Below, one piece after another: positions 1 to 12,850 of a stretch of 64,000 nt of DNA. Position 1 is the stretch's first letter. Each line of letters starts with the position of its first letter. The notes beneath the pieces were generated by a model. That model was not told the origin of the DNA and searched no databases. It was given only the letters and a program-made list of their open reading frames with translations. The DNA is from Solea solea (Eukaryota; Chordata; Actinopteri; Pleuronectiformes; Soleidae): contig NC_081135.1 in assembly GCF_958295425.1 (NCBI RefSeq), positions 20,840,180 to 20,904,179 on the forward strand, given 5' to 3'. Made by a program: the position numbers and the translations under genes.

Positions 1-180
1 CTTCAGGGCAGTAGCTTGGGGAGGAAGCCTCGCTGCTGCGCTCACATTCAGGCTGCACAGAGCACTGACATCAAAATGATCCACCACCTTTGGGAAGAAC
101 TGGACAGTGAGCGAGGTCTTATCGCCCATATCACCCGAGCAATCAGTGATGAGGAGCAAATCCCTGCAGACACACTCTGA
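1..180 (+). CDS. C-terminal exon of an unidentified gene (partial)
   Basis: Frame 1 is open from the first base to a TGA at 178-180. The window begins 'cttcag' followed by GGC, which looks like the end of a splice acceptor, so the exon may really start at base 7 and encode 57 residues. The product is polar and mixed-charge. It includes a basic/cysteine patch (GRKPRCC) and a helix-like stretch (IHHLWEELDSERGLIAHITR), and ends SDEEQIPADTL. There is no transmembrane segment or motif I can name. Codon choice looks like real coding sequence, and the stop is followed within 50 bases by AATAAA signals, as expected of a last exon with a short 3' UTR. The gene lies upstream of and parallel to the semaphorin. 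I do not recognise the family; it could also be a partial or decayed copy. Confidence 0.5.
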   Translation, partial: LQGSSLGRKPRCCAHIQAAQSTDIKMIHHLWEELDSERGLIAHITRAISDEEQIPADTL

Positions 181-225
181 AACCTGCTGGAAAGTTTCAA
201 ACATTCATTTTCGTTTCATTAAAAA

Positions 226-255
226 AATAAATAAAAATAAAATAAAAAATAAAGA
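226..255 (+). terminator. Clustered polyadenylation signals
   Basis: Several overlapping AATAAA hexamers (first at 226-231, then 230-235, 236-241 and further on) start 45 bases after the TGA at 178-180. This fits the 3' end of the partial gene at the window start. The run is A-rich enough that some hexamers are coincidental. Confidence 0.45.
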
Positions 256-281
256 TTTATATTTGAATATATATGTACATG

Positions 282-303
282 TATATATATATATATATAT
301 ATA
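282..303. repeat. (TA)n microsatellite
   Basis: An uninterrupted TA dinucleotide run, extended on both sides by imperfect TATG/ACAT units to about 320, just past the polyadenylation signals. Confidence 0.9.
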
Positions 304-320
304 CACATATATGTATGTAT

Positions 321-3300
321 AAGCCATATTTATTTGTCAAGGCAACTGAATCAACATTTCTGTAACGACTGTACTCTTTTTGATAAAATCCTTCAGCCAG
401 ATGTTTTTGAGAGCTGTCTGGATGCTAGAATGTAGGTAGTTAAGGAATGACATGTTAAACTATCACATATGGTTGTAATGTCATGGCAAGGTTTTGCGAA
501 GTCGATTGTTGGTAGATTTTAAAGTCCCTACAGCATTAAGGGTTAAAAGGTTAATGTGTGGCTGCTCCTTGACAGAGGTAATCCCATTTCTCCTTTCACT
601 CTCCATATGGGGCGAGAGTTTGTTTCTCACACAGAAATTGTTTAAGCTACGCACGCTGAAAGCTGTGTTAGCTTAATGCACATAATGCATTAGGCTGATG
701 GGAACATTTCACTCAATTTTCGACTCATAATTTACATAGTGGAGTGTAAAAAAACAGGCAGCTGAAAAGGCTTCGGATTGCCATCCATTCCCTCTCTTGA
801 TGCGACAGCGAGGAAACAGGCTTTAGTTTTTGAAGACTTTTGCAGGCAAGTTCTCCCCAAAGCTGTGAATTTCTCTGGATTTGCGTGGTGCTGCAATGTG
901 CCCTTCCCCTCTAGTCCCTTCTTGTTTCCTCCTCCTCATCGCCCACTCTATTTCTTTCTTCCTCAGTCTGGGTTACCGTTACTGCTGCTCAGCTCAGCTC
1001 AGCTCACTTCTTCCCTTGATGGCATCTGACCAACAGGGAAAAGACAGAGCCTCATCCTTTGCTTCCCTCTCTATAGAAGCCAGTGCTTAATAAATTATTT
1101 TTTGCCCCAGTCCTTCAGGTCCTTACACCTCACACCCCACTGTCTCTTGGAGTAAATATGCAAGTGAACAGCAGGTGCAAACGGTCTTCTTCTCCTTTCA
1201 ATGCCACATATACTGGTTGAAAATAATTTCTTTCTTCCTTTGTTTCCGAGTGCAACTGCTCTCCTCCCACAAAGTCTGGGGATTTAGTTTTTTTCTTATC
1301 ACTGTGCATGTTTTAATGATGTAGCTACGGTTGGTGTTATTCTTTGTGGAGATCTGAGGTAGATAAAAAGTGAGAGGGAAACAGCGATCAAGTGTTTTGG
1401 ATAATGAGGGATGTAGGGTTTGAATGTGCGCTGTTAAGGATATTCTTCAAATGCTACAATGAGGTCTCAGGATTACAGGCAGACAGTTTTAGGCGAAGAC
1501 CTCATTCATGGTACGGCCTGAGAAGGAGAGGAGCGGCAAAAGACACATCTACTAACTATAAGACAACTCTTGTAGATGACATAATGTACCACATATGTCA
1601 CATATCTCCCCAAATACTAGTCTGGAGTCACATGAGTGAAAGTGGTAGTCAAAGGAAAATATTGCCTCATTGTTTGGTTTTAAAAAAACTATTATATGAG
1701 AGGTTTAAGAAGAGATTTAACAAGGTATTTTGCTAACAGGAGAACTGATCCAAAATGGAAGTGGTTAAAGTAGTTAATAGTTGACTTTATTTTTCTTTTT
1801 AGAACAAAATGAGTTTTGTCACACACTGCATATTTGCAGTGGTTAAGTGGCCTGCATGTTTTAAACATCGCAATGTGCTACTAATAAAAATAATGAGGAC
1901 ACAAGTTTTAATAAGAGACTGGCTCAGTCAAAGATCTTTAAAAAAATCGGGCTGTTTAACCAGTGAATCCAAAATGGAAATGGATATTTGAACTCAGTGT
2001 TCCTGATCCAGTGTGTCTATTGTGGCTGTGTGTCTGTATTGTCCATGGTTAAAAAAGAAAAGACATGAAAAGGAAGGATTAATTTTCCAGCGGAAAGTGT
2101 GTGAGGATTAGACCCTTTTTAACATTCTGAAGGCTCCTGTCTCACTGTTCTACTTTGTTTTTCATTCTTCTATAGTTCTGGCCAAGCCTGACATTACCAT
2201 TATGTAAATGTGCGTTAAAGAATATGCCGTTTGAATGTAAAGCACATTACAGATGTGAATGCAGTCACTCATTTAAACCACACTCAAGAGTCACATCATG
2301 CTTCCTATTTCGGCTAATTAGGGTGAAAGCACACAGAGGCACAGTAAATAAAACATTATTGCAATGCACTATAAAAACATCAGTGGTTGTAGTGTTTGAA
2401 ATAAATGCGGATCACATGTTTCTTCATGTTTGTGTCTAAAACTGGAAAATGGATTCAGGTTCCATTTTGCTGGCTTGGCAAGACTGGCACGGCAATTTGG
2501 CTGCTGCCCCGTTTGGATGCGTGGATCAATATTCTGCTTGATAAGTAGAATGTTGATGTGACGCCTAGGTCGTTGCTGCTGGCTGCATGCAGACAGTTTT
2601 GTCTCTCTCTCCTGTGCTCTTCATTTTCTGTCCCGCAGAAACACTGAGGTAGCGGCACATCGAAATCACTCGAGTCTGTAAAACGCTCCACGGCACAAAA
2701 ACATTCAGCTGCGTCACTTTACTCCTGTAAAGACTAATCCGCAGACCAAGGAACACTGTAAAACAACAGCATGTCATCAGGACAAATAGGGCAAGCAATG
2801 CCTGAGCGGTTTAATCTGCAGACAGACAAAAACAACGATAGGCTGAAATTAAAGCAACGTCTCTTTCTTTGTCTCAGAACAGCCATTTCTGCAAAGAATC
2901 TGAAACGTTGTGTTTTCATTCATCTTGTATTTTCACTGCCCTCATCGGTCAGACATCACATCTATCATGTCTGTCATGTCTGTCAGGGGCGTTGTTGTGT
3001 CCTGTTGACAATTGATGGGGTTTGTCAGGCAGAAGGGGGACCAGCATTCTTTGGATGTTTGCACTTTGTTGATAAGTGAGCCTAAATTCACACACGACTG
3101 TGTTTTCATTTGAAAACTGTGTTTCCAGATAAAGGTAATCTGTGTCCAGATGGGGGTTTCAGCGCCATATCAGAAGTCAACGCTTAAAAACGTACTGAAG
3201 ATACCCTTCAAGTATAAGCTGACTCTCTCCTCTATCAGTGTTTGCTTACTTTCAGGAAATACCACTAACCAAAAACAACAATGGTGACAAAAGGATAAGG

Positions 3301-6300
3301 ATTTCTGTTACTAGACAGATGAGGAGGTGAAACTCACAGTAAGTGTTAATCGAAACTAAGCTGTTTGTTCTATGGCTGATAATTGAGTTGTAGCCAATAA
3401 GAACCAAGCAGCCAGAAAGTTATGGGAGTAACTGCATCATCATTTCCAAAAATCTCCATTTCTGCTTGTGTAGACTAAAACACAGCCCCAGATATTTCAT
3501 AGAGAAAAATGGAGCCGGCAGCATTTTCAAACTTCTCCGACTTCTGAGCCATAATTTGCTGGGGAAATGTGGATGGCAGGCTTATCTATAGCATAATTAA
3601 TAATGTAATACAGCGGTAGCCTGAGTGTGTTCATCAAATTTCAATATCAGCGCTTGGTCTTCTGAGATCACTTCAGACAGTGCACGCATTGTAATACATA
3701 CAACATATTATAGTTCTTGTTTTAAATGACTTTATCACGGCCTCCATCAGTGGTTGCAGTAATGATGTGAGAATATCATCTACAAAAAACAAAACTACCT
3801 TTTTAATTCTGATTATCCCCATTACCTTCACACAAAGACATTGCAAATTCATCTTTACTTTTCAGTATTTTACCCAGCCTTGTTAGAGCCTGGTGTGTAT
3901 GAGGCGCTGCCACCAGTGCATTCAAACAGCATAGTTGCCTCGCCATGATTTTTCTAAGTCAGTTGGTCAGCTGTGCAGCTTGTAAAGTTAAAGTATTAGC
4001 AGCCCCGGGGTTTTTTAATGGAGCTAACAGTAATTACGGCCCAGACCCACTTGAGCTTAGTGAGCTCAAGTCTGTAGAAACACATAACACAAGGGCTGAA
4101 ATTGGTTTCCATGAAAATGTAGTACAGGAGCACGCTTGTTTATATAATCCTCAGAGTGTATGTATGGAGGTGTGGAGGTGTGGGCGCATGGACACAAACA
4201 ACCCTGCTCACATGTACATTAGCGATGCTTCTATTCCCTCTATGGTCTTTAAGCTCAGTCCTTGTTTACATCTTAACTCTAACCCTTTAATTCATCTGTC
4301 ACCACTCTCGTAATCACAAAAGTGACCTCTCCGCTAACCCAAAGAGATGAGAACAGGGAGTATGGGGTCAGAGGTCGTGCCGTGTATAAACAGGTGTCAA
4401 GTGCTATGATGGAAAGCCAAGGACATATGAGACCGGGCTGAAAACCCGGCAACCACCACTGTAGACGAGAGGGGAACAGAGCTGAATAACAAGGTTAATG
4501 GATGACTCTGCCGTGGTTTCATGTGGCGCAAGTTAAGCTGCCTCGACGTCTGTAAGAGTCCACCTTTTGCCAAGCAGCATGCATGTGTGTGTGTGTATGT
4601 ACAGTGTGTGTTTGTGTGTGCTCTTGTGTTGCCTCCCTTGTGACTACATGACCACTTGTGTGTCTGGAACAGCATGAGGCCTCTTGATTGTGTCAAATCT
4701 CAAACTCACCCTCTTCTCTTTTGCTCTTTTGCTGACTTTTAGGTTGATAAGTCACATCCAGCTCCAGAGCCTTACAGAGATAAACCTTTATTTGTAATTA
4801 CATCCTGGACATTTATGGATTCGCAAGATGTGTGCTTTGTTTTTTTACTGAAATATTAGCTTTTTTGTCTTTGAATTTGTGTTTCAGTTGTGACTTTGGA
4901 TATTTACGATGTGTTTGAGCTTCGTTTTTTAGTATTTTGCGGACTCCAGACTAGTATTTCACTTTTTGGATTCTTCACTGTTTGTCACCTCTTGCTTTAC
5001 TTCCTTTCTTTGTTTGGTTTCCCTTCATTGTGATTGTGTGCCCCACCTTGAATTCACTTGTGTTCATTTAACATTTATTCTCAGTGCTTCCCGCAGCCTC
5101 TTGATCACCTGCTCAGTGAATCTGTTTTTTTTTCCCCCCTTTGTCAGTTTTGCCCTTGTTAGTATTCCCAGTGTTTACACAGTTCCTGCTTTGAGTTTTT
5201 GAGTCAGGACTTTTATTTTGAGATATTTCTGGAGTGCCATTGTCATGTGTCATTGTTTCTGTCATGTTTTCATCCATGTTTCTATTGTGCTGCAAACCTT
5301 GTCTGCTGCGTTTGGCTTTGTGTCACACAGTTTGTTTAGCTATAGCATGCTGCCGCTGTCTGACATGAACTGAAAAGCTGCAGGCTGTTCATAATTAGAC
5401 TGGCCGACTGTTGTTGTTGGCGTGTACTCCTGTGTATTTGAGAGGCTCCATGCGTTGAGCCATAAACTCCAGTTGTTTTGTAACTTGCCTCTTCACCTAC
5501 ATCCTGCTAGGGCTGCATTTAACTCTCTGATTGAGTTACCAGTAACTGCGGCCTAATTAGGGGAATTTGATTTTCACCGCTGGATCCGATGGCGACTGTT
5601 GATAACAACCTCTCACGGACAGAAATCAGGGAAACACACTGCGGCAAGCTGCAAAAGTTTCAGCTGAGCAACAGAAAGTTCCAGATTGGAGCATGTGATC
5701 ATGCGGCGGCCTTGTCGGGAGGAATGATGGTTATAGAGCGTCTCCACTTCACGACACACAACAAAACATATCTCAGTAGAAGCTGATTGGTTGCTTTTTC
5801 TTAGACTTAAATAATAACTGAGAGGGTTGTAATGGAATTTGGTGCTGGCACTCACTCATCGTTCCCAGGTAATGCATTCTAATGGCTTTAGTGATCCTTT
5901 AGTCTCAGTCTGCTGCAGGGACAGGTGCATGGTACAAAAGGTTGAGCTTTCTTAATTAATGTGCAATACACTAACCCTCTCTATAAAAGCCTGCTGAGCT
6001 TGCACCATGTTGAATAGTTATTACAAGGGTGGAATTTCTATGTAGTAAGAAAGAAGCACTTTTATATGTGTTATACAGCCAGGCCTAAACTACTTCCCTG
6101 ATAACCTTCCCTTAAAATAACACTTAAGCACTGCACCATTGACTTTAGATCAGGTTTCTATTGGCCAATGATGTAATCACTGTTCACTTCAAGATGCAAC
6201 ATGCACACAGTGCGGTTAACCACATCTAATTTGAAGACAGACACACCAATGAGCGACCGGATGGGTAAAAGTGCCCGCTGGCCAGGAAGTTAAATTGAGT

Positions 6301-7999
6301 TGTGTAGTGCTAAGTGCACTGCTTTGCTCCACGTGTCAGATAAACAGGCTCTTTTTTTGTTTTTTTTTAACTGTTATTCTTGTTGATGTTGATGTCATGC
6401 ATTAGCGGTGTTGATTTTAGGCGCAATTGTTAATTTGCCCAAATCTATCAACAGCAAATGAAATACTTTATACTACCACACACTGTGTCACTATTTTTCT
6501 TGCACCATTAGAACTCTGATTTGCTTGTCTTTCTGTTTTTTTTCCTTCTTTCCAAGATTTTGAAACAATAATCAGCGGGCACAACAGCAGAACTATTTGA
6601 TTTAGCAGACACAATCTGAGTTGTGGGCACTTATTCAGAAATGTGAGACGTGTGTTTGTTGTGTTAGTCAAACCACGTCAGCAGGTTGTTTTGCATCAGG
6701 CTGAATGTCACATTCCTGTCAGTTGTCTGGTCAACAAAGTTTTACTGAGTCTGAGCAGGTTTGACTCGTCCCAGACTTTCGCTGGCTGAGGAGATCGAGG
6801 TTTAGGTGTGTGTGCGTGTGTGCATCTGTACGTGTGTGAGTACAACTATATGCCACAGACAAAGTAGTTTATGAGAATTCTTTCTCCTCACTCGTTGCAG
6901 TGAAAGCCTGCATGATCTCCCAATGACATTGGAGATTATGGGGAGTTTAGTTTTTTTTTTTATTAGAGTAGAAACTTCCCACTGCTCAGTCCTAAAGTCT
7001 AATCTTAGCTCCATAGAACATCCTTTTCATTGCATTGTTCTACCTGTAGTTGTGGCAGTGTCTCAGTACTGACCTGGAGAATCAGGTAGATGGAATACAA
7101 AATAGATTTCTCAGTAATTTCATAACCATTACTTCACATCAATGAAGCCCACATGTCAGCTTTTCAGTTATTATTAGCTGATTTAAAATCTGTCTGACAA
7201 AAGAATCTTAAATGTTCGTGGACCCTAGTGTCAGATAAGTTTGTTGTAGAACTAATCAGCATTAATCAAAAGTGTGTCAATGCAGCAACTGATTATACTG
7301 TATATCTAAGAAGTGGTCGGTCTTACTGGAGCGACCAGATGTCAATAATCAATCCCTCTTTTATTTCCTTGTTGTTGTTTTGTATGGAAGCGAAGAAAAC
7401 AGCAGCCACGTCACAGCAGTTGACGCCACAAGAAGAGTGATGGCAAGTCTAAGCTGCTCTTTCTGGTTGCCGTGGAAACCAGCTAGGGCTATTTGTTCCA
7501 ATTTGCTCAGTGGCGTTGAGATCAAAAACCTTGGAACCCGAAGTGGTCCCTGCATATTAGCATATGTGTTTGATTCAGTGCAATTAGGCGTCCGTTCACC
7601 TCATTACATCCACTGTATACTGTTAATTTACAGTTAATTAGCACTGGAACATATTTGGCCTCTGTTTTCTGTGTCCTTTTATGTTATTTTAAAGTTTAAT
7701 GTGCTTGAACTGCTGTGATCTGTTCTTGTTACTTCACTTGATGTAAAGGAATCTCGCAGGTGCCTCTTTTCCACCACTTCCACCCCCCGCCCCCCCCCCA
7801 AGAAAATCCCCCAACCCCATGAAGTCTCAGTTTAAATGCCATTCCTGCTCCGCCTTCTCCGCTCCATTGAAAAGTTGGCGGTTTGTTTACGAGAGCGCCA
7901 GCTCTTCTTTGTGGCTCTGCACACTGCTTATGAGAAGTAGGCAAGCAGCTACTGAAGCACTCACCCTTCCCCCTCCTCTTTTTCTCTCCCTCCTTCCAG
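321..7999. other. Gene-free interval, first part
   Basis: No convincing coding exon, RNA gene or intact mobile element was seen. Open frames are short, start at arbitrary codons and show no recognisable motif. Minor structure includes an AGCTC pentamer array near 985-1006, TG-rich stretches near 4585-4620 and 6805-6840, and a C-rich run at about 7782-7800. The end of the interval (about 7960-7999) becomes strongly pyrimidine-rich, leading into the candidate leader exon at 8000. Confidence 0.6.
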
Positions 8000-8064
8000 A
8001 ATTGGTTTGAAAAGGACAGACGGCCTTCTTAGCCCCGTCCCCACAACCCAGTGATGCTTAGCTG
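8000..8064 (+). other. Candidate non-coding (5' UTR) exon
   Basis: A long pyrimidine tract from about 7965 ends in the acceptor 'ttccag' (AG at 7998-7999). It is followed by 65 bases and then a consensus donor, CTG|GTGAGT, with GT at 8065-8066. A small ATG at 8054 would read only four codons before TGA. The first coding semaphorin exon at 43888 starts with its own acceptor, so an upstream leader exon must exist on the + strand, and this is the best-looking candidate I found. The implied intron would be about 35.8 kb. The link is inferred from splice-site quality only; it could belong to an unrelated non-coding transcript or be a chance pair. Confidence 0.3.
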
Positions 8065-9536
8065 GTGAGTACTTTCATCATTTTTCACTCCAAACGTGTC
8101 TTGTTTATTAGTTTCTGCATCTTTGACTGCATTTCCAGCTTTCATTTCTTCCAACACTCAGTACTTTTTTTATTTTTGATGTGTGTGTGCTCAATTTTGC
8201 TGGCAATCACAACTTCTCTCTGCTCTTGTGTATCACTCTGATTATGGATTATCCAGTTTTTTCCCCTCATTCTTCAGATCTCTAAATGTCCCTCTTACCC
8301 CACACCTACACCCCCCAGGAAAAACATTTCTGCACTCTGCGGCCTCAGTAGTAAAAGCAAGGCAGCCTTTTTTTTTTCTCGGTTAAAGCCCTTTATTCTG
8401 ACTAAGTGAAGTGATTTGAAAGCGGCGGTGAGAGTATGGCAAAGGAGGCAGAGGAGAAGAGGAAAGGCAGGGGAGGTAGGGGGTAACGGGTGGAGGGACT
8501 TCATAGAGGCTGTTAATGGATGAGTTTTACCTTTCCACCCCTCCTCTCTCTCTGTGAATGTGAATCAGTGAATCACTCCATTGCAGACAACCTTGAGCCT
8601 GAAAGCTAATTTATAAATCTGCGTTGAATCAGTGCAGGGACGGTATAGCAGCTTGTACAACACCATGGTGTTCCCAACAACAAAGCTATAACATAACCTG
8701 ATGAGCACCTCCACCATTGTAATGTGCCTCTTCAATGTCTCAGTGATAGGACAAACACACGATCTGCATCATTATAAATAGTCATTTCTAATGAATAATA
8801 CTAGGACATGGAGCAAACATATTGTCTATGAAGTCATTTAAATAACATGCATATCTCACCCAAGATTAAATGTTATAAAAACTTTTACTCTATCTGCTGA
8901 GCAGCAAGTACCATCTGCCATCAGTTAGTTTATTTATAGTAACATTGGGACCAACTTTCAGGATTTAGCTACAGATTATGGCCATCAATGAATTCTCAGT
9001 CTGAAACTATGCTCAAACTGATCCCAAACATTCAACTCATCAAATGAAACCTATGCCGCCAAAAAGAAAAAAGCACTCTGGAGGAGCACAGGCCAATTTA
9101 TTACACAAAGCACAGACCACTTTGTTTCAATCTCACCTGCTTCTCACCCTCTGTGTTTAATATCCCTGAAGGCCAGACCTGGCATTTGCCTATGTTTTGT
9201 TGTTGCTCAGCACTTGTCTCCTTCCACTTACTCTGCTCTATTCAATTTGCGGTATAAATGTCTTTCCCGAGTATGTGTCATTGGAGCAGAGCAGTGGTGA
9301 TCCTGTTCCCGCTCTGGCTGCTTTGGAGAAGCTTCTTTGTGTTTGCCTTGGGTCTTTGCTCTGGGAGGTGATCAGGGGCTCCAGTCGTGGTTGGCATGTT
9401 GTCACCTCCAGCCCTGCTGCTGTTTGCTGATATTTAGTTTATGATGACAATGAGCCGGAAGAAAACAAGCTCCTTTCAGGTCAACGAGAGAGAAGGGGTG
9501 GACCGAGAGGGAGAAAGAGACCTAGAAATAAAGGGA

Positions 9537-9561
9537 GGGGGGGGGGGGGGGGGGGGGGGGG
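9537..9561 (+). repeat. Poly-G homopolymer, 25 G
   Basis: Twenty-five uninterrupted G residues preceded by purine-rich AGGGAG sequence. Long G homopolymers can form quadruplexes and are prone to assembly or sequencing length errors, so the exact length may be unreliable. Confidence 0.9.
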
Positions 9562-9589
9562 ACATGGGACTCATCCCTGGTTCGGAGTC

Positions 9590-9930
9590 TTTTTAAAGGT
9601 TTCTGTTTGTGGCCCCTAGGGCCGATTTAAGGGAGCGTCATTATCCTTGGCAAATTACCACGCTGCCTTTGTGGTCCAGCCATGGTGCATTAGGGTGCTT
9701 TAAAACGTGGCAGAGCCGTGCCCATTCAGCTCACAAAGAGAGGGGCTGCTGGCAGATCCTTGGCCGGTTTCACAGAGGAGGCATTCACACCACACAGGGG
9801 GGATGGTGACGGTGATGAAGAGGGTCCCCCGAGATGAGTAAAAAATCACTCCGGCCAAGGCCGATATGACATCATCTTAGGCCACATGCCAACCCGTTGA
9901 TGTCATCACCTGGTTTTATCTGGAGTATGA
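9590..9930. other. Conserved-element-like non-coding patch
   Basis: A stretch with balanced base composition and no simple repeats, distinct from the AT-rich flanks. It includes GCCAAGGCC, two TGACATCATC/TGATGTCATC-type sites (about 9866-9876 and 9898-9909) and E-box-like CACCTG at about 9906. It has no sustained conserved-looking reading frame. The call rests on composition and motif density only, because no cross-species alignment was possible. Confidence 0.2.
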
Positions 9931-12127
9931 TCTGCCTTGAAAATCCGGGGTCTAATGAGGAGGCTTGTGAGCATTAACATGCACGGTCTGTAAGACCTCA
10001 GTGCATTCATCCGTATCCCATATCAGATTTTAATATCACCATTAATTGCCAATCAGTCATGTATCAACAAATGATCAGTTCACATTATTTCTTCCATGTT
10101 TCGAGCTGAAACAATCTGCAGCAGCTCTCGTGCTTTATCTCGTCTTATTCAGTTGGAAATCTCTGGTGAGTCACCTGGCATGCCATACTGTATGTAGCAG
10201 GGGGCGACGACATGGATATCTGACAGGGAGGAGAAGGGTTGACTTGCTAGGTTGATGTTAATTTGCACGGTTTTACCTTGTTTCACCAGCACACGGTCCA
10301 ATGTGTCACAGAAAAGCTAATTGGAGAGGCTCATGGGAGGAGCTAAATGAAAGAAGCAAATGGAATCTAACAGAAAAAAGGGAACGCGGCCTGCAAATGC
10401 AGATGTCGAAGGAAATTGCTCTTTTTAATACCTCATTAAAACCTGTATTTTTTATTTCACTTTCACAGTTTTAAATTGATCCTAAACACTGCATTTTCTG
10501 AAAGATATTTAAAAATCTGTTCCTATTATTATACATCCCATTTTTTAGTTTAACTGTTAAGTGGTTCGCTTTTATTGCCATTATAAAATCAAATGGATTA
10601 GATTTTAATTTAGTCTTGCTATGTATGGGTTAGTAAATAAAATGTAGAAATGCCAATTTAGTTTAGTTTTAATAAAATGCATGCTTACTATTACTATTTT
10701 CATGACACTTCTGGTTCTGTTATATAAGATTTCTTGTTTCTGTTATATAATGTGCTTTACAACAGGACTTTTTTTGTGACACCTATTAAAAGAGAGTATT
10801 AGACGGATAATTGTGTTTATCTGGCTGTGTCAAAACGTGACGCACAATGGTCTTTGTTTTAAGCTTTAGAGTAATAAGCAGGTGCACAGTCCAGGGACGC
10901 AAACAAGAACTGGAGGCATATTGTTTGACCTGGTCAGTGCTTCAGTGTGTCTGTGGTTACTTGAGATGACCAGGTGAACCCTGCTGCATTTCATCCTGCT
11001 CTCAAAGGGAAAAGCAGACACTTTGAGTCTGTTTGAAAGATTTCAGCTGTTGCAAACTGCTTGCAACATGTAATGTCTCCTCTGTGGACGACTTCACGCA
11101 AGCTCGGATTTTGACACAATACGGTGTGATCAGAGTGCGTCCTCCGGGCCTGAAATGTCCAAGACACTCATAAATTCAGTTCGGTGCACTCTGAACTGTG
11201 ATGTGAGTCTCTTCGCAGAAAAGAAAACTTAATAAGGAGACTGCTGACGTGACTGTGAAATTCTTTGGGCTGTGAAATGTTCTGTTCTTGGTGACTTACC
11301 TTTATTTATCATCTAATCAACTGGAAGCTTTACATTGCTGATAGATGTCTCCATTTTATTTCCTTTCCTCGATGGGTGGGAGATTTCATTACTTTCCAAC
11401 ATTGTTTCCTACGTTTTATGAAGTCAATCCCTCTGCTGAAGTAGATGAAGGAAGGGAGACGGCTTTTGTCCAGGGGCTGTGGTGGAAACCCTGAGCCCGT
11501 AAATCCTGTGCTGATCTTTGGCTCATTAAGCTGTGAGCTCTGAGTCCTTTGGTTCTTTATCACCAGGCCTGGATCCCAGGCCATAATGGAGGCTAACTGG
11601 CTAATGATTAGCTGTCTTCCACAGCTACTCCAGGCCTGGCTGCTGCTGGGAATGCCTGTCTGAATGGGACAAGGCTATGAAAACACATAAATCAGACACT
11701 TTCTCTTTTTATCAGTCTGACTTACTGTCCTCTGTTTTCTACAGAACTCACTGTGGAGCATGATGGTGTAAAGTGGTGTTGATTTAAACTATTTGCAGCA
11801 CTTCATCAGGGATGTCACCTCCTCCCTTTGCTCTCAAACCAGCCTGTCTTTGTGACATTGATGCAAGATGTTGGATACATTCCTCTGGGAGTGTGGTCCA
11901 TGTTCACATGCATCTCAATGATTTTATGCATTTTACTGCTGCCACATTAGCTGATTAGATCATTCACAAATAAGAGGGTGTGTAAGTACTCCTAATAAAA
12001 CACGTTTAAGCCTCTTGTGGCCCTAAAGAGTGCTGCTGTGCTGTTGATGTTCAAGAAGAAATAGCTGGTGCAGCAGTTAACACACGTGTGCTTGTGAATT
12101 AGACAAGCAACATTTGGCCTCTCTTTG

Positions 12128-12150
12128 TGCTGCTGCTGCTGCTGCTGCTG
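12128..12150. repeat. (TGC/CTG)n microsatellite
   Basis: Seven to eight perfect CTG-type trinucleotide units with no convincing reading frame around them. Confidence 0.9.
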
Positions 12151-12620
12151 AACAGATTGCCTTCTGCAAACAGTCTTTAGCGCTAAAAAGCTGCGAGATG
12201 GATGATTGGCTTCAGTGAAAATTAAGATTTAGAAGCAGACAATGAAGACTTTTCGTATTTTCCTTACATTTCTACAAACCTCTACATAGTCAACACCTGA
12301 CCACAAGCACAATAGACTTATTAGAAACAGAAAAAGATGACTCCGCTTGCAAACAATGACACAATTCTGCTTATGCAAGTAATAAAGTAAGGTAAAAGAC
12401 AAAATATAACTCTGGGTACATCATGAGTACCTACATGTCTTTCCTTTAAGCAAAAATCCTCAATTATTTAGGTCGTTCTGGAGCTAATCAGGCATGTCAC
12501 TATGATATATGTCGATGACCAGCTATAAAGAGACAGATTGTGAGAAGCCAAAGTGTTGAGGGTGTAAGGACAGACACAGATTATAATGTTCTTACATAGA
12601 GATTTAAGAAATGTAAATGA

Positions 12621-12850
12621 AACCATCCATCCATTTTCTACTGCTTTATCCTCCACATGAGGGTCGCAGGGGGCGCTGTGCCAATCTCAGCTGACGTAGG
12701 GCGATAGGCAGGGTACACCCTGGACAGTTTGCCAGTCCATCGCAGGACCACATAGAGACAAACAACCATCCACTCTCACACTCACACCTATGGTCAATTT
12801 AGAGTGTGCAATTGACCTAATCCCAAACCAGAGAACGTGGAGAACCAACT
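12621..12850 (-). mobile_element. Teleost TGGA-tailed retroposon, copy 1
   Basis: On the + strand it opens with CCATCCATCCATTTTCTAC and runs through a 'gggtcgcagggggcgctg' block, 'gcagggtacaccctggacag', 'catagagacaaacaaccatc' and 'caatttagagtgtgcaatt'. The same blocks occur in opposite orientation at 38360-38702, and in more diverged form at 44470-44770. I recognise the arrangement as a very common fish retroposon with (ATGGATGG)n at its 3' end; the exact family name is uncertain. This copy is 5' truncated and non-coding. Confidence 0.75.

Larger units (their letters stand above)
8065..12620. other. Gene-free interval, second part
   Basis: No coding exon could be supported. The interval contains a poly-G run (9537-9561), a conserved-element-like patch (about 9590-9930), AT-rich sequence around 10430-10800, and a CTG microsatellite (12128-12150). 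Confidence 0.55.

Noticed and set aside
12468..12656. Short - strand frame next to the retroposon at 12621
   Set aside because: Overlaps the retroposon tail; no independent coding evidence.
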